Positions 1 through 9,171 are shown, counted from the stretch's first letter. The stretch is 64,000 bases of DNA from Acrocarpospora macrocephala (GCF_009687865.1 NZ_BLAE01000037.1:1-64000), one strand, 5' to 3'. Notes: a model not told the origin generated them from the sequence alone. Program-made: numbers and translations.

Positions 1-251
1 TCGCCGATGAAGATCTGGAACGACACCAGCACCACACCCGGAGCGCTCACCCTCGCCCGGTCCGCCAGCCCGACATGGCTGACGATCACATCGGCGTCCT
101 TCGGGATCGAGTTGACCGGGGTGTGCACCACCTCCACCTGAGTGCCCTTCAGCTGCTTGCGGAGCTGGCTGGCCAGCATGACGCTGCTGCCCATCCCCGC
201 GTCGCAGGCCACGACGAGCTTGCGGACGTCCTTGCCGTCGATGCTGGCCAT
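1..251 (-). CDS. PTS mannitol-type EIIB component (partial, runs off the window)
   Basis: Read from the ATG at 251, the protein quickly enters the EIIB motif VVACDAGMGSSVMLAS. Cys16 is the expected phospho-accepting cysteine that takes phosphate from EIIA and passes it to the incoming hexitol at EIIC. The start lies 5 nt after the EIIC stop, so the two are one transcriptional unit. EIIA is not fused in the visible part. The C-terminal end is lost at the window edge. The family call is secure from the motif and from the EIIC neighbour; mannitol as substrate is inferred from the EIIC. Confidence 0.85.
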   Translation of the reverse strand, partial: MASIDGKDVRKLVVACDAGMGSSVMLASQLRKQLKGTQVEVVHTPVNSIPKDADVIVSHVGLADRARVSAPGVVLVSFQIFIG

Positions 252-256
252 CGCCT

Positions 257-1351
257 TTACGCCTCCTGTGCTGCGGGTTCGGTACTGGGTGTCTCTTCGT
301 CGTTGCTGCCCCGGCCGAAGCCCAGCAGCGCCGACGCCACGATGAACGACACCCCGGTCGCGACGATGATCCCGAGGATGACGCCGAACCAGCCGCCCTT
401 CGGGGTCACCGCCAGATAGGCGAAGATGCTGCCCGGCGACGGGGTGGCCACCAGCCCGGCCCCGGTCACCAGGAAGGTCAGAATCCCCGAGGCGCCGCCG
501 GCGATCACGGCCAGGATCAGGCGCGGCTTCATCAGCACATACGGGAAGTAGATCTCGTGGATGCCGCCCAGGAAGTGGATGATCATCGCCGGCGGGGTGG
601 AGGGCCGCAGCGACCGCGGCCCGAACAGCATGTAGGCGATCAGCAGGCCCAGACCGGGGCCGGGGTTGGTCTCCAGCATGAACAGGATCGACTTGCCGGT
701 CTCGGCCGCCTGCGCCACGCCGAGCGGGCCGAGCACGCCGTGGTTGATCGCGTTGTTGAGGAACAGCACCTTGGCCGGCTCGATCAGGATCGAGGCCAGC
801 GGCAGCAGCTGCTGCCCGACCAGGAAGTCGACGATCTCGCTGGCCCGCTCGGTCAGCCATTCGACCACGGGCCCGATGCCGAACACTCCGGCCACCGCCG
901 CCGCGCCGCCGATGATGCCGGCGGAGAAGTTGTCCACCAGCATCTCAAAGCCCGCGCGGGTGCGCGCCTGGGTGAACTCGTCCACCTTCTTGATGATGTA
1001 GGCCGCCAGCGGGCCCATGATCATGGCGCCCAGGAACATCGGGACTTCGCTGCCGACGATCACCCCCATGGTGGCGACCGCGCCGACCACGGCGCCGCGC
1101 TGGCCGTGCACCATCCGGCCGCCGGTGTAGCCGATCAGGATGGGCAGCAGAGAGCTGATCATGGGGCCGACCAGCGCGGCCAGCGTCTCGTTCGGCAGCC
1201 AGCCGGTGGGGATGAACAGGGCGGTGATCAGGCCCCAGGCGATGAACGCGCCGATGTTCGGCATGATCATCCCGGCCAGATGGCCGCCGAAACGCTGGAT
1301 GGTGGCCCGGATGCCGGTTCCCTGAACCGTGGGGGTATATGGTGTGGCCAA
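257..1351 (-). CDS. mtlA: PTS mannitol-type EIIC permease
   Basis: This is the membrane channel that imports a hexitol while it is phosphorylated. The roughly 364-residue protein begins near FGGHLAGMIMPNIGAFIAWG and carries the EIIC signatures VGSEVPMFLGAMIMGPL, LFLNNAINHGVLGPL and GGIHEIYFPYV, spread over about eight to ten hydrophobic segments. I chose the TTG at 1351 because a GGAG box sits 8 nt upstream and family homology begins right after it. The longer reading upstream overlaps the kinase gene and looks like non-coding translation. EIIB follows as a separate gene. The C-terminus ends in a short Glu/Ser/Thr-rich tail. Confidence 0.9.
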   Translation of the reverse strand: MATPYTPTVQGTGIRATIQRFGGHLAGMIMPNIGAFIAWGLITALFIPTGWLPNETLAALVGPMISSLLPILIGYTGGRMVHGQRGAVVGAVATMGVIVGSEVPMFLGAMIMGPLAAYIIKKVDEFTQARTRAGFEMLVDNFSAGIIGGAAAVAGVFGIGPVVEWLTERASEIVDFLVGQQLLPLASILIEPAKVLFLNNAINHGVLGPLGVAQAAETGKSILFMLETNPGPGLGLLIAYMLFGPRSLRPSTPPAMIIHFLGGIHEIYFPYVLMKPRLILAVIAGGASGILTFLVTGAGLVATPSPGSIFAYLAVTPKGGWFGVILGIIVATGVSFIVASALLGFGRGSNDEETPSTEPAAQEA

Positions 1352-1415
1352 CTGATGTACTCCTTCGGGGTGGACGGCCCGTGCAGGGGCCGCCTGGTGG
1401 GGGGAATTACGCCGC

Positions 1416-2357
1416 TCATCCCCCGGGCATGAGCGGCATGGCCGGATCAGCGGTGCAGATCCGGACAGCTGTGCGATCGATGTCGGCCGGGCTCGGCATG
1501 CGGCTGCCCGGCAGTCCCACGGCGGCGCTCGCCCACGCGAGGCCCTCGGCCAGCGCCGATTCGCCGCGTGCGCCCGCCGCCAGGAATCCCGCGAGCATGG
1601 AGTCGCCCGCGCCCACGCTGCTGCGCGGCTCCTCGACGGGGCAACTGCCGTACCAGACCTGGTCGCCCTCGATGAGCAGCGCTCCATCGGCGCCGAGGCT
1701 GGTCAGCACCGAGCGTGCGCCCATCGCCCGGAGCTTGCCCGCGGCGTCGATGACGTCGCCGAGGCAGGTGATCGGGGTTCCGGTCGCCTCCGCGAGTTCC
1801 TCGCGGTTGGGCTTGATCAGCGTGGGGCCGGCAGGCAGCGCGGCGACCAGGGCAGGTCCGCTCGTGTCGACCGCGACCTGGATGCCGGCGCTGACGAACC
1901 TCTCGCACAGAACGGCGTACACCTCGGTCGGCACGCCGGGCGGCAGGCTGCCCGAGGCGACGACCCAGTCGGCCGATCCGGCGGCGTCGAGGACCGCGCC
2001 CGCCAGCGTGTCGAGCTCGGCCGCCGTCAGCGGCGTGCCAGGCTCATTGATCTTGGTGACGGTTCCGTCGGGTTCCGCCAGCGTGACGTTGGAACGGGTC
2101 GCCCCTGCCACCGGAACGGAGATCATGTCGATGCCCGCGGCGGCGAGCAGGGCCACGAGCTGCTGCCCTTCGGCCCCGCCGAACGGGATGACGGCGCGCG
2201 ACCGCACCTGGTTGGCCAGCAGCGCGCGTGACACGTTGACCCCCTTGCCTCCGGGGTCGAGGTGAGCGGCCGCCGCCCGGATGACGGCCCCGCGGGTCAG
2301 CGAGCCGACCTCGATGGTACGGTCCAGGCTTGGGTTCAGCGTCAGCGTGAGGATCAT
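1416..2357 (-). CDS. fruK: PfkB-family sugar-phosphate kinase (1-phosphofructokinase type)
   Basis: The 313-residue PfkB/ribokinase-family enzyme would phosphorylate fructose-1-phosphate, or tagatose-6-phosphate, at the expense of ATP. Visible motifs are the N-terminal TLNPSLDRTI, the glycine pair in DPGGKGVNVSRAL, SGSLPPGVP in the substrate site and the C-terminal anion-hole/catalytic block SSVGAGDSMLAGFL with the catalytic Asp. Its start overlaps the DeoR gene stop by 4 nt (ATGA), so the two are translationally coupled. The gene order DeoR-kinase-PTS is that of a fructose operon, yet the EIIC looks mannitol-specific. Substrate is therefore uncertain. Confidence 0.88.
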   Translation of the reverse strand: MILTLTLNPSLDRTIEVGSLTRGAVIRAAAAHLDPGGKGVNVSRALLANQVRSRAVIPFGGAEGQQLVALLAAAGIDMISVPVAGATRSNVTLAEPDGTVTKINEPGTPLTAAELDTLAGAVLDAAGSADWVVASGSLPPGVPTEVYAVLCERFVSAGIQVAVDTSGPALVAALPAGPTLIKPNREELAEATGTPITCLGDVIDAAGKLRAMGARSVLTSLGADGALLIEGDQVWYGSCPVEEPRSSVGAGDSMLAGFLAAGARGESALAEGLAWASAAVGLPGSRMPSPADIDRTAVRICTADPAMPLMPGG

Positions 2358-3115
2358 ACGCGCACAACCTCTGGTCCGGCTGCCGCCACATCCCCGGCGA
2401 GTTGGAGATCCAGCCGCGTGTCAGTGATGATCACATCGATCTCGGACAACGCCGCGAAGCGCGTCAGGTAGTTGTCGGAGAACTTGGTGTGGTCCGCCAG
2501 CAGCACGGCCCGCTGCGAGCAGGCGATCATAGCTCTCTTGATCGCCGCCTCGGCCGGGTCGGGCGTGGTCAGTCCCTTGGCTACAGAACAGCCGTTGGTC
2601 GCCATGAAGGCCACGTCGATATGCAGTTGGGAGAGCTGCTGGAGTGCCCAGTCCTCGACCGTCGCGAGCGTACGCCCCCGGACCCGGCCTCCCAGCATGA
2701 ACACCGTCACATTGGCCCGGGCGGCCAGCGCCGTGGCCAGGGGCGGCGAGTTGACGATGACGGTGAGCTCGCGGTCGGCGGGTATGGCCTGAACAAGGCG
2801 GCCCGTCGTCGTGCCCGCATCGATGATGATGGCTCCGTCCTGCGGCAACTCAGCCAGCGCCGCCTTGGCGATGCGCTCCTTCTCCGCCGTCATGACCTCG
2901 TCCCTCGCCGCGAGAGCGGGCTCGAAGCCAAGCCGCTCGACCGGGATCGCCCCGCCGTGCACGCGCCGCAGCACGCCCGCGCGCTCGAGAACCGTCAGGT
3001 CCCTGCGGATCGTCTCCGTCGTGACGCCGAACTGTTCCGCCAGGCTCACCACGTTGACCCGCCCCGCGGACCGGGCTTCACGCAGAATCTCCTGCTGCCG
3101 TTCCTCGGCGTACAT
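2354..3115 (-). CDS. DeoR-family transcriptional repressor
   Basis: This 253-residue regulator heads the kinase/PTS operon. The N-terminus carries the winged HTH (QQEILREARSAGRVNVVSLA ... TTETIRRDLTVLE ... RVHGGAIP). The C-terminal DeoRC sensor domain has the phosphosugar-binding signature IIDAGTTTGRLV and later LLADHTKFS. Members of this family usually respond to a phosphorylated sugar made by the operon, here probably the PfkB substrate or product. The ATG at 3115 fits the family length. A -35/-10 pair lies about 45-70 bp upstream. Confidence 0.92.
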   Translation of the reverse strand: MYAEERQQEILREARSAGRVNVVSLAEQFGVTTETIRRDLTVLERAGVLRRVHGGAIPVERLGFEPALAARDEVMTAEKERIAKAALAELPQDGAIIIDAGTTTGRLVQAIPADRELTVIVNSPPLATALAARANVTVFMLGGRVRGRTLATVEDWALQQLSQLHIDVAFMATNGCSVAKGLTTPDPAEAAIKRAMIACSQRAVLLADHTKFSDNYLTRFAALSEIDVIITDTRLDLQLAGDVAAAGPEVVRV

Positions 3116-3156
3116 TGCTGTTGATTCACCGCCGTTTCGATGTTGTTCCGTTTGTT

Positions 3157-3183
3157 TTTATACCCGAGCATGTTGCCAGTCAA
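3157..3183 (-). promoter_or_regulatory. Probable promoter of the DeoR-kinase-PTS operon
   Basis: On the minus strand TTGACT (3183-3178) and TATAAA (3162-3157) are separated by 15 nt, about 40 nt ahead of the DeoR start codon. The AT-rich stretch following it (AAACAAACGGAACAACA) is unusual in this GC-rich DNA and is a reasonable place for the DeoR operator. The rest of 3184-3473 contains no gene that I can support. Confidence 0.45.
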
Positions 3184-3473
3184 GGGTTGGTCGAAGGAGC
3201 CCTCTCTTGAGTTTTCGCGACATCCACCCGCGGCCGGCGGCAGGTCGGTGGCGGCGGTCAGCCCTGGATCTGGTTCCTGTCGATGCTGGTCACCGCATAC
3301 ATCGTGCCTGCCGGCATGGAGGCGGCGCGACTCCCCCGGCCTGTCGGCCAGCAGTTGGATAGTGGCACTAACGAACAGCTGAATAGTAGGGAATTAACTA
3401 CTTGGCGATCGTTACCGTCCAGCCCTGCGTGGAGCGTTTGCGTCATCGGGTGGATCCGGTCGCGCACATGACT

Positions 3474-3518
3474 CGGCCGGCAGGCCGTCCCGCGGAGGGC
3501 GGGACGGCCTGCCGGCCG
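3474..3518 (-). terminator. Terminator-like hairpin after the secreted DUF1080 protein gene
   Basis: Perfect 20-bp arms (3474-3493 and 3499-3518) enclose a 5-nt loop GGAGG, 12 nt past the stop codon of the minus-strand gene ending at 3531. There is no U-tract, which is common for actinomycete terminators. It may also stop transcripts coming the other way. Confidence 0.8.
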
Positions 3519-3530
3519 GATGAGGTCGCT

Positions 3531-6500
3531 CTAGGAGACGGGTTCGATCCACACGTTGCGGAAGCGGGGATTCTCGCCAGCGTCGCCATGGTCCTGCAGG
3601 CGGATCCCGCCCGACGCCGCGCTCTCGGGGATGTTGTCGCCGGTGCCGCCGTCGATGGCCACGTCGTTGTGCACCACCACGCCGTTCCAGACGACCGTGA
3701 CCCGCGCGTTGTCGGTCTTCACTCCCGCGCTGGTGTAGCGGGCCGCGCGGAAGGTGATCTCGTAGGTCTGCCACGTTCCTGAAGCGGTGGCCACATTGCT
3801 GTCGGCCGCGCGCTTGTTGTAGATCGAGCCCGCCCCGTTGACGAGCGGTGCGGGGTCACCGGACGACTCGAGGACCTGAATCTCGTAGCGTTCCTGGAGG
3901 TAGACGCCGCTGTTGCCGCGCTGCTGCCCGGTCACGTTCGGCGGGTAGTCCGGCTCGTACCACTCGACGTGGAGCTTGAAGTCGCCGAACGTCTGCCGGG
4001 TACGGATGTCGCCGCCATAGGACTCCACGGAGCCGTTCGCGATCGGCCAGGTCGCCGACCCGCCAGCCCGTTTCTCCCAGGCCGCCAGGCTGGACCCGTC
4101 GAACAGTGTGATGCGCTGCGCCGGCGACACGGTGATGTGGTCCAGGTTGACGTTGCCGGTGTCGCCGCTGTCGTACTTGTACGTGATCTCGTTCGTGCCC
4201 CGCGTCAGGTTGAGCGGCTCGGTCTGGACGGCCCAGGCGTTCCAGCCGCCACTACTGGCCAGCCGCACCTGCCGGACCTTCTCGCCGTTGACGTACACGC
4301 TCACCGACCGGGTGGTGTCGGCCGCGTAGCGGAGCCCGACGTTGTGCGGGCCGGTCGTGTCCGACCACACGCTGAACGTCGTGCTGGCGCCCGCGTTCCA
4401 GTAGCCGTCGACGAAGCCCTTGTAGGTGAAGCCCGGGTGGTCGCTGTTCGCCTTCGCGCCACCGGCCAGGGTGGCGTTCTCCGCCTCGAACACGCGCTGC
4501 GCGGCCACGGTGAGGGAGTCGAGGTTGACGTGGCCCGTGTCGCCGCTGTCGACCTTGTAGGTGATGAGGTTGGTGCCCTCGTGCAGCGTGAGCGGTTCGA
4601 CCCGGGTGGCCCACTGCTCCCACGTCACCGTGCTGGGCAGGGGCACCTGCCTGATCTTGGTCCCGTTGACGTACACGCTGACGGACTTGTTGCCGGGTGC
4701 GGGGTTCGGGCCGTTGGAGTAGCGCAGGCCGACGTGGTACGTGCCGTCCCTGGGGGCGTGCACGGCGAACTGCGTGGCCGCTCCCAGGTTCCCGTAGCCG
4801 TCGACGAAACCGGCGCCCGTGTAGCTCTGGTGGTCGGTGTTCAGCTTCGCGCCGCCGCTGTGCGAGGCGCTCTCCGCCTCGTAGACGGTGTCGGTCTCCG
4901 GGCCGTTGACCAAGGTGTTGAGCGTGTACCAGGCCTCGGTGCTCCACAGCGGCTGCCCCGACGCCGAGCTGAACGGACGCGGCGAGCGCAGGTGCACCAC
5001 GCGGTCGGCCTTGAGGCCCGCGATCTTCAGCGTGACCTTCTTCCTGTCAGCGGACAGGTCGGCGGAGGTGACGGTCAGCGGCTCCTCGTCCACCTTGGGG
5101 CCGCCGTAGGTGGAGGCCGCGGCGTACCGCCACTGGGTGATCTGGTACTTGGCCGCGAGCGACGTGGCGGTCGCGGCCGACAGCGGCTGGGTGTACTCCA
5201 GCTCGAAGCCGCCCTCGATCGCGCGCATCTTCAGGATGTCGAAAGCCTTGTCGCCGCTGGGGGTCAGCTTCTGCAGTCCGTAGGTGAGCTTGCCCGGCTG
5301 GCCCCAGTTTCCGCCGGCGCCGAGACCTCCGGCGTAGATGGCGCCGTCGGGCCCCAGGCTGATCCGGTTGACCCCTGCCTCGAGGCCCTGGGTGAAGCGG
5401 AAGACCGCGCCCTGGTACTCGCCGTTGACCTTCTCGAGGTAGCCGCGCTGGATCCCGCCGTAGGTGACGTCGCCGAACAGCAGCTGCCCCGCGAACCTGC
5501 CCTGCTTCATGAGCAGGGGCGTGCTGGGGGAATTGGCGATCTCGTTGTGCGGCAGCCAGAGTACGGGCGCGCTCACCAGGTTGTTGTCGAACCGGCCGTC
5601 AGGGTTGGTGTAGTGGTTGAAGAACCGGTCCTTCGTGATGTGCACCAGTTTCGAGGCGGGCAGCCAGCCGCCCTGGTTGTCCAATACGAACAGGTCGTCG
5701 TTCGGACCCCAGCCGAGCCCGTTGGGTGTGCGCAGACCGCCGGCGATGTACTCGACCTCGCCGGTGGCCTTGTTGACCTTGATGGCCGTGCCCCGGTCCG
5801 GCGCCGGCTGCGGGTCGGTGGTGGCGCCGCCGTAGTTGATGGCGACGGAGAGGTTGAGGTAGAAGTGGCCGTCACGGTAGAGCAGCCCGAACGCGAACTC
5901 GTGGAAATTGCCGCCGAACGGCCAGGTCGCCACGGTCCTGAGGTTGTCTGCGACCTCGTCGCCGTTGGTGTCGTTCAGCTCCACCAGCCGGGACTTCTCC
6001 GACACGTAGAGCTTGCCGTCCACGTACTTGATGCCCATGGGCTCCTGCAGCCCGCTGGCGATCTTCTTGGTGGTGACCTGCGCGGGTGAGGTCTGGCCTG
6101 TGACGTTGCCGAGCAGGTAGACCTCGCCGAGCCTGGTTTCCGAGCCGCCCCACGTGGCGATCGCCAGCCGGCCGTCGGGCAGCCAGTCCATCGCGGTCAC
6201 CTGCGGCTGGAAACCGGCCGGTCGCAGGTCGGTGAGCGTGAAGTCAGGGTGTACGGACTCCAGTGGCAGCCCGTCGCCCGGAGAGTCGGCGCCGCTCTCG
6301 CACTCCTTGCGCCCGGGGGCGGTGACCCGCACCACGCCCGCGTCCGTGCTCAGCACCGAGTTCGGCACGAGGGTGAACGCCGAGGATCCGGGTGGTTTCC
6401 ACTCCAGCTTGAGCTGCTGGCCGTACAGGTGCTCGAAGTGGTCGACGCGCAGCGCGTGGTAGCCGGTGGTCAGGGTGATCGTGCCGTCCACGGCGATCGG

Positions 6501-6872
6501 CCCGTGCCGCCCGTCGTTGGTGATCACGACGGTGTCGTCGATGCGCAGCCGGGAGCCGTCGTCGCTGGTGAGCCGGAACTCGTACGTGCCCGCGGCGGCG
6601 ATGGAGATGTTGCCGATGGCCTCGGTGACGAACATGTCGACCAGGCCGAAGTCGGCGTCGGAGGCCCAGTTGATCGTGGGCATCAGCTTGTCCACGTTGG
6701 GTGTCTGACCGGGCTTGAGCGTGCAGAGCTTGGACAGCTCGACTTGGACGTCGTAGGTGCGCAGGGTGATGCCCGGCTCCTGCGGCGGCACCGCCGCACG
6801 CGCTTGAGCGGGTACGACGAGCCAGGAGAGTGCGGTGAGCAGTAAGACGGATAACAGGGGTAATTTCCGCAT
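3531..6872 (-). CDS. Secreted multidomain protein: PA14, sorbosone-dehydrogenase-like propeller, two CBM6/35-type modules, DUF1080
   Basis: A signal peptide (MRKLPLLSVLLLTALSW, cleavage after an AQARA-type motif) is followed by a PA14 domain (about 30-177). Next comes a beta-propeller like PVC-type/sorbosone dehydrogenases (about 205-620, with IASGLQEPMGIKYVDGKLYV). Two carbohydrate-binding modules start at about 660 and 792 (VYEAESASHSGGAK, VFEAENATLAGGAK), each ending in an NLD motif. A DUF1080 domain runs from about 920 (LFDGSSLAAWEKR to the end). DUF1080 members include 3-keto-disaccharide hydrolases, so cleavage of an oxidised glycoside outside the cell is a fair inference. Start is the ATG at 6872 (alternative 6884). 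A terminator hairpin follows. It stands alone with no obvious operon partner. Confidence 0.85.
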   Translation of the reverse strand: MRKLPLLSVLLLTALSWLVVPAQARAAVPPQEPGITLRTYDVQVELSKLCTLKPGQTPNVDKLMPTINWASDADFGLVDMFVTEAIGNISIAAAGTYEFRLTSDDGSRLRIDDTVVITNDGRHGPIAVDGTITLTTGYHALRVDHFEHLYGQQLKLEWKPPGSSAFTLVPNSVLSTDAGVVRVTAPGRKECESGADSPGDGLPLESVHPDFTLTDLRPAGFQPQVTAMDWLPDGRLAIATWGGSETRLGEVYLLGNVTGQTSPAQVTTKKIASGLQEPMGIKYVDGKLYVSEKSRLVELNDTNGDEVADNLRTVATWPFGGNFHEFAFGLLYRDGHFYLNLSVAINYGGATTDPQPAPDRGTAIKVNKATGEVEYIAGGLRTPNGLGWGPNDDLFVLDNQGGWLPASKLVHITKDRFFNHYTNPDGRFDNNLVSAPVLWLPHNEIANSPSTPLLMKQGRFAGQLLFGDVTYGGIQRGYLEKVNGEYQGAVFRFTQGLEAGVNRISLGPDGAIYAGGLGAGGNWGQPGKLTYGLQKLTPSGDKAFDILKMRAIEGGFELEYTQPLSAATATSLAAKYQITQWRYAAASTYGGPKVDEEPLTVTSADLSADRKKVTLKIAGLKADRVVHLRSPRPFSSASGQPLWSTEAWYTLNTLVNGPETDTVYEAESASHSGGAKLNTDHQSYTGAGFVDGYGNLGAATQFAVHAPRDGTYHVGLRYSNGPNPAPGNKSVSVYVNGTKIRQVPLPSTVTWEQWATRVEPLTLHEGTNLITYKVDSGDTGHVNLDSLTVAAQRVFEAENATLAGGAKANSDHPGFTYKGFVDGYWNAGASTTFSVWSDTTGPHNVGLRYAADTTRSVSVYVNGEKVRQVRLASSGGWNAWAVQTEPLNLTRGTNEITYKYDSGDTGNVNLDHITVSPAQRITLFDGSSLAAWEKRAGGSATWPIANGSVESYGGDIRTRQTFGDFKLHVEWYEPDYPPNVTGQQRGNSGVYLQERYEIQVLESSGDPAPLVNGAGSIYNKRAADSNVATASGTWQTYEITFRAARYTSAGVKTDNARVTVVWNGVVVHNDVAIDGGTGDNIPESAASGGIRLQDHGDAGENPRFRNVWIEPVS

Positions 6873-7177
6873 GACCAGTCCCATCTCGGTGAGGGCGCCG
6901 CGTTCAGCGCGGCGTGGGGGGCTACGGCACCGTCGATATGCCGATCGAACGGCGGATGTCGGATCTCGTTCGCTGTAACATGACGGAATTAATGCTTCTC
7001 TTCGCCGTAATATAAGGCGAGATCTTCGACTTGCCCATACCTTTTGCCATGGATCGACGAAAGTGTGATGATTCACGGCAGAAGGGTGCGGCGCTATCGA
7101 CGGCGGCGAGATCGCATGCGAACCTGTGGCCGCGGGGAGAAGCGGCGGTCCCAGGGGTAGGCAGACCGGAGCGGGCG

Positions 7178-7801
7178 ATGCAGCTAGCTGGTTGGATGCC
7201 GTGGCGCATCAGCATTGACCATTGGTCGCATCCTCACGACATAGCGCTGTGGTTCCGCGCCGCCGAACGCATCCAGGTGGAAGTGGAGGGCGTCGTACCC
7301 GGGCCGCTGGATATCGAGACGCTGCCTGACCGGCGTACGGACCCGTCGGACGCCGCGGAGCTGGCCGAGGGATGGTTGGACTGGTGGCGGTCACTTGTCA
7401 CCGCCCCCACGATGACCTTGCCGTTGGATCGTGAGAACCCGCCGGTGGTGTGGTCATTCTCACCGCCCGACTTCTCCGGCCTCCATGGTTTCCCCGCGCT
7501 GCGGCAGGCTGTGGCCGGACGTTGAGAGCAGGCCCGTCGTTGGGGCAATGCCCGCAAGAGCGCCGGCATGGCGGCTGGCCGGCATATGCGTGAGAAGGTG
7601 CCGACCGGCCAGGTGGTGGCCGAGGTCGAGAACGAGCTGGGCCGCAAGGCGCGACCGTTCTCGCTGGAGTTCGTCGTGCTGCCCGTGCGTGACGACGAGA
7701 TCCGCGCCGTCGGTTCTTACCGCTATCTGATACCCGAACGGGTTTACGACGGTCCCGGATGGCCCGGCCTGCTGCGCTCGCTGCTGACGCCGCACGTTTG
7801 A
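7178..7801 (+). pseudogene. Hypothetical protein gene interrupted by one in-frame TGA
   Basis: The reading frame is continuous from 7178 to the TAG-side end at 7801 except for a single TGA at 7523-7525. The second part resumes in the same frame (EQARRWGNARKSAGM...), and both halves have matching composition. The protein has many Trp and acidic residues (for example EGWLDWWRSL) but no domain I recognise. TGA may replace TGG (Trp), so a point mutation is the simplest explanation. Starts at 7178 or 7196 are both possible. Confidence 0.55.
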
Positions 7802-7828
7802 CGTCGACAGACGTAGGAAGGCCACCGG

Positions 7829-8053
7829 ATGGTCGCCGCGAAGGTGCTGGGGGTCCCGCCCGAGGACGACCGGCGCAAGGTGTGGCCGCCCCCGGGAGCA
7901 GGTCCACCCCGCGGCCAAACGCTGGCGGACGCGCATCGGCTCCGTGAACATTTCAGGCCGTGGCTCGGGCGGCGCCTGCGCGGAACCTCCTCCGGCGACA
8001 ACGTCACCGCGGAAAGACCGGAGCTCATCCCGTTCGAGACGGGCGACATCTAG
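7829..8053 (+). CDS. Small hypothetical protein (74 aa)
   Basis: An ATG at 7829 follows AGGAAGG by 8 nt, and the frame is open for 74 codons. The product is rich in Pro, Arg and Gly and contains no motif that I recognise. It sits 27 nt after the broken hypothetical gene, and could be its partner or a spurious frame. Confidence 0.3.
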   Translation: MVAAKVLGVPPEDDRRKVWPPPGAGPPRGQTLADAHRLREHFRPWLGRRLRGTSSGDNVTAERPELIPFETGDI

Positions 8054-8131
8054 ACAGGCGGCTTCCGGACGGTGAGCCCGGGTAGACGCCCACCACTCGT
8101 GAAAGCGCTCTCTCAGACGTATGGTGCTGGG

Positions 8132-8953
8132 ATGGAGCTAGCTGAGATCCGGAAATATCCGGTTAAGTCGGTTTCAGGGTGGGTGGTGGATTCGGCGGTC
8201 GTGGAGCCGTGGGGGCTGGCCGGGGACCGCCGCTGGGCCGTCGTGGACGAGCACGGGGAATTGCATTGGGTCGGGGAGAATCCCCGGCTGCTCTCCGTCG
8301 TCGCCAGCGCCACGGACGAGGACGGGCTGCTGCTCGACGCGCCGGGACTACCCCAGCTGAAGATCCCCCCGGCCACCGGAGAGAGCGCTCCCGTGGGCTT
8401 CGTCGAACTGGACACCGCCGTGCTCGCGGACCCCGACGCGCACGCCTGGTTCACCCGGCTGCTCGGCAAACCGGCCCGCCTGGTCTGGCTCGACGACCCC
8501 AACCGCTGCGCCGTCCCGGCGTCCCACGGCGGCCTGCCCGGCGAGGTCGTCACCTTCGCCGGAGACGCCCCCATCCTGCTCACCTCCCGCTCCTCGCTGC
8601 GGCGGCTGGACGACTGGATCATCGAAGGCGCCCTGGAACGCCAGGAGGACCCGCCCGGCCCGCTGGACATGGCCCGCTTCCGCCCCAACCTCGTGATCGA
8701 CGGCGCTCCGCCGTACGCCGAGGACGACTGGCGCGAGATCCGCATCGGCCCGCTCGCCTTCCGCGTCTCGGAACGCTGCGACCGCTGTGCCACCACCACC
8801 TACGACCCGGTCACCTTGCAGAAGGGCAAGGAGCCCCTGCGCACCCTCGCCCGCCACCGCCGCTGGGACGGCAAGACCTGGTTCGGCATCCGCCTGGTCC
8901 CCCGAGGCCGCGGCGAACTCCGACTCGGCGACCCGGTCACCGTCCTGACCTGA
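8132..8953 (+). CDS. MOSC domain protein (molybdenum cofactor sulfurase C-terminal-like)
   Basis: The 273-residue protein has an N-terminal MOSC_N beta-barrel (ELAEIRKYPVKSVSG ... GDRRWAVVDEHG) and a C-terminal MOSC domain with the conserved RFRPNLVIDG, followed by the conserved cysteine segment SERCDRCATTTYDP. Proteins of this type bind the molybdenum cofactor or handle its sulfur, and some act as mARC-like N-oxide reductases. ATG 8132 is chosen because homology begins there. The stop codon lies inside the first unit of a 47-bp tandem repeat, so the very C-terminus has been copied downstream. Confidence 0.88.
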   Translation: MELAEIRKYPVKSVSGWVVDSAVVEPWGLAGDRRWAVVDEHGELHWVGENPRLLSVVASATDEDGLLLDAPGLPQLKIPPATGESAPVGFVELDTAVLADPDAHAWFTRLLGKPARLVWLDDPNRCAVPASHGGLPGEVVTFAGDAPILLTSRSSLRRLDDWIIEGALERQEDPPGPLDMARFRPNLVIDGAPPYAEDDWREIRIGPLAFRVSERCDRCATTTYDPVTLQKGKEPLRTLARHRRWDGKTWFGIRLVPRGRGELRLGDPVTVLT

Positions 8954-9066
8954 ACCGCCCACCGACAGCCACGCGCGACCCGGTCACCGTCCTGACCTGA
9001 GCCGCCCGCCGACAGCCACGTGCGACCCGGTCTCCGTGCTCGCCCGATCACCCGGCGACAGCCGCG
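8930..9066. repeat. 47-bp tandem repeat, about 2.9 copies, containing the MOSC stop codon
   Basis: Units start at 8930, 8977 and 9024, exactly 47 bp apart. The first two differ at only a few positions, and the third is more diverged. Each of the first two carries the terminal codons and stop (ACCGTCCTGACCTGA) of the MOSC gene. This looks like a local tandem duplication of the gene end. Confidence 0.85.
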
Positions 9067-9171
9067 TTTTAACCGGCCGACAGCCGTCGCGGGGCTTGCC
9101 GGACCCCCGACAGCTCACCGCGCTCGGGAATGGTGTTGCGCCCCGACAAGCGGCCACCGAGACAGCTACCC

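Noticed and set aside
3969-6089. Very long open frame antisense to the secreted DUF1080 protein
   Set aside because: It is antisense to a gene with clear domains and lacks any recognisable motif. High-GC third positions keep such antisense frames open.
7523-7525. In-frame TGA as a possible selenocysteine codon
   Set aside because: No SECIS-like hairpin directly follows the codon and the context (near Trp-rich sequence) fits a TGG-to-TGA change better.
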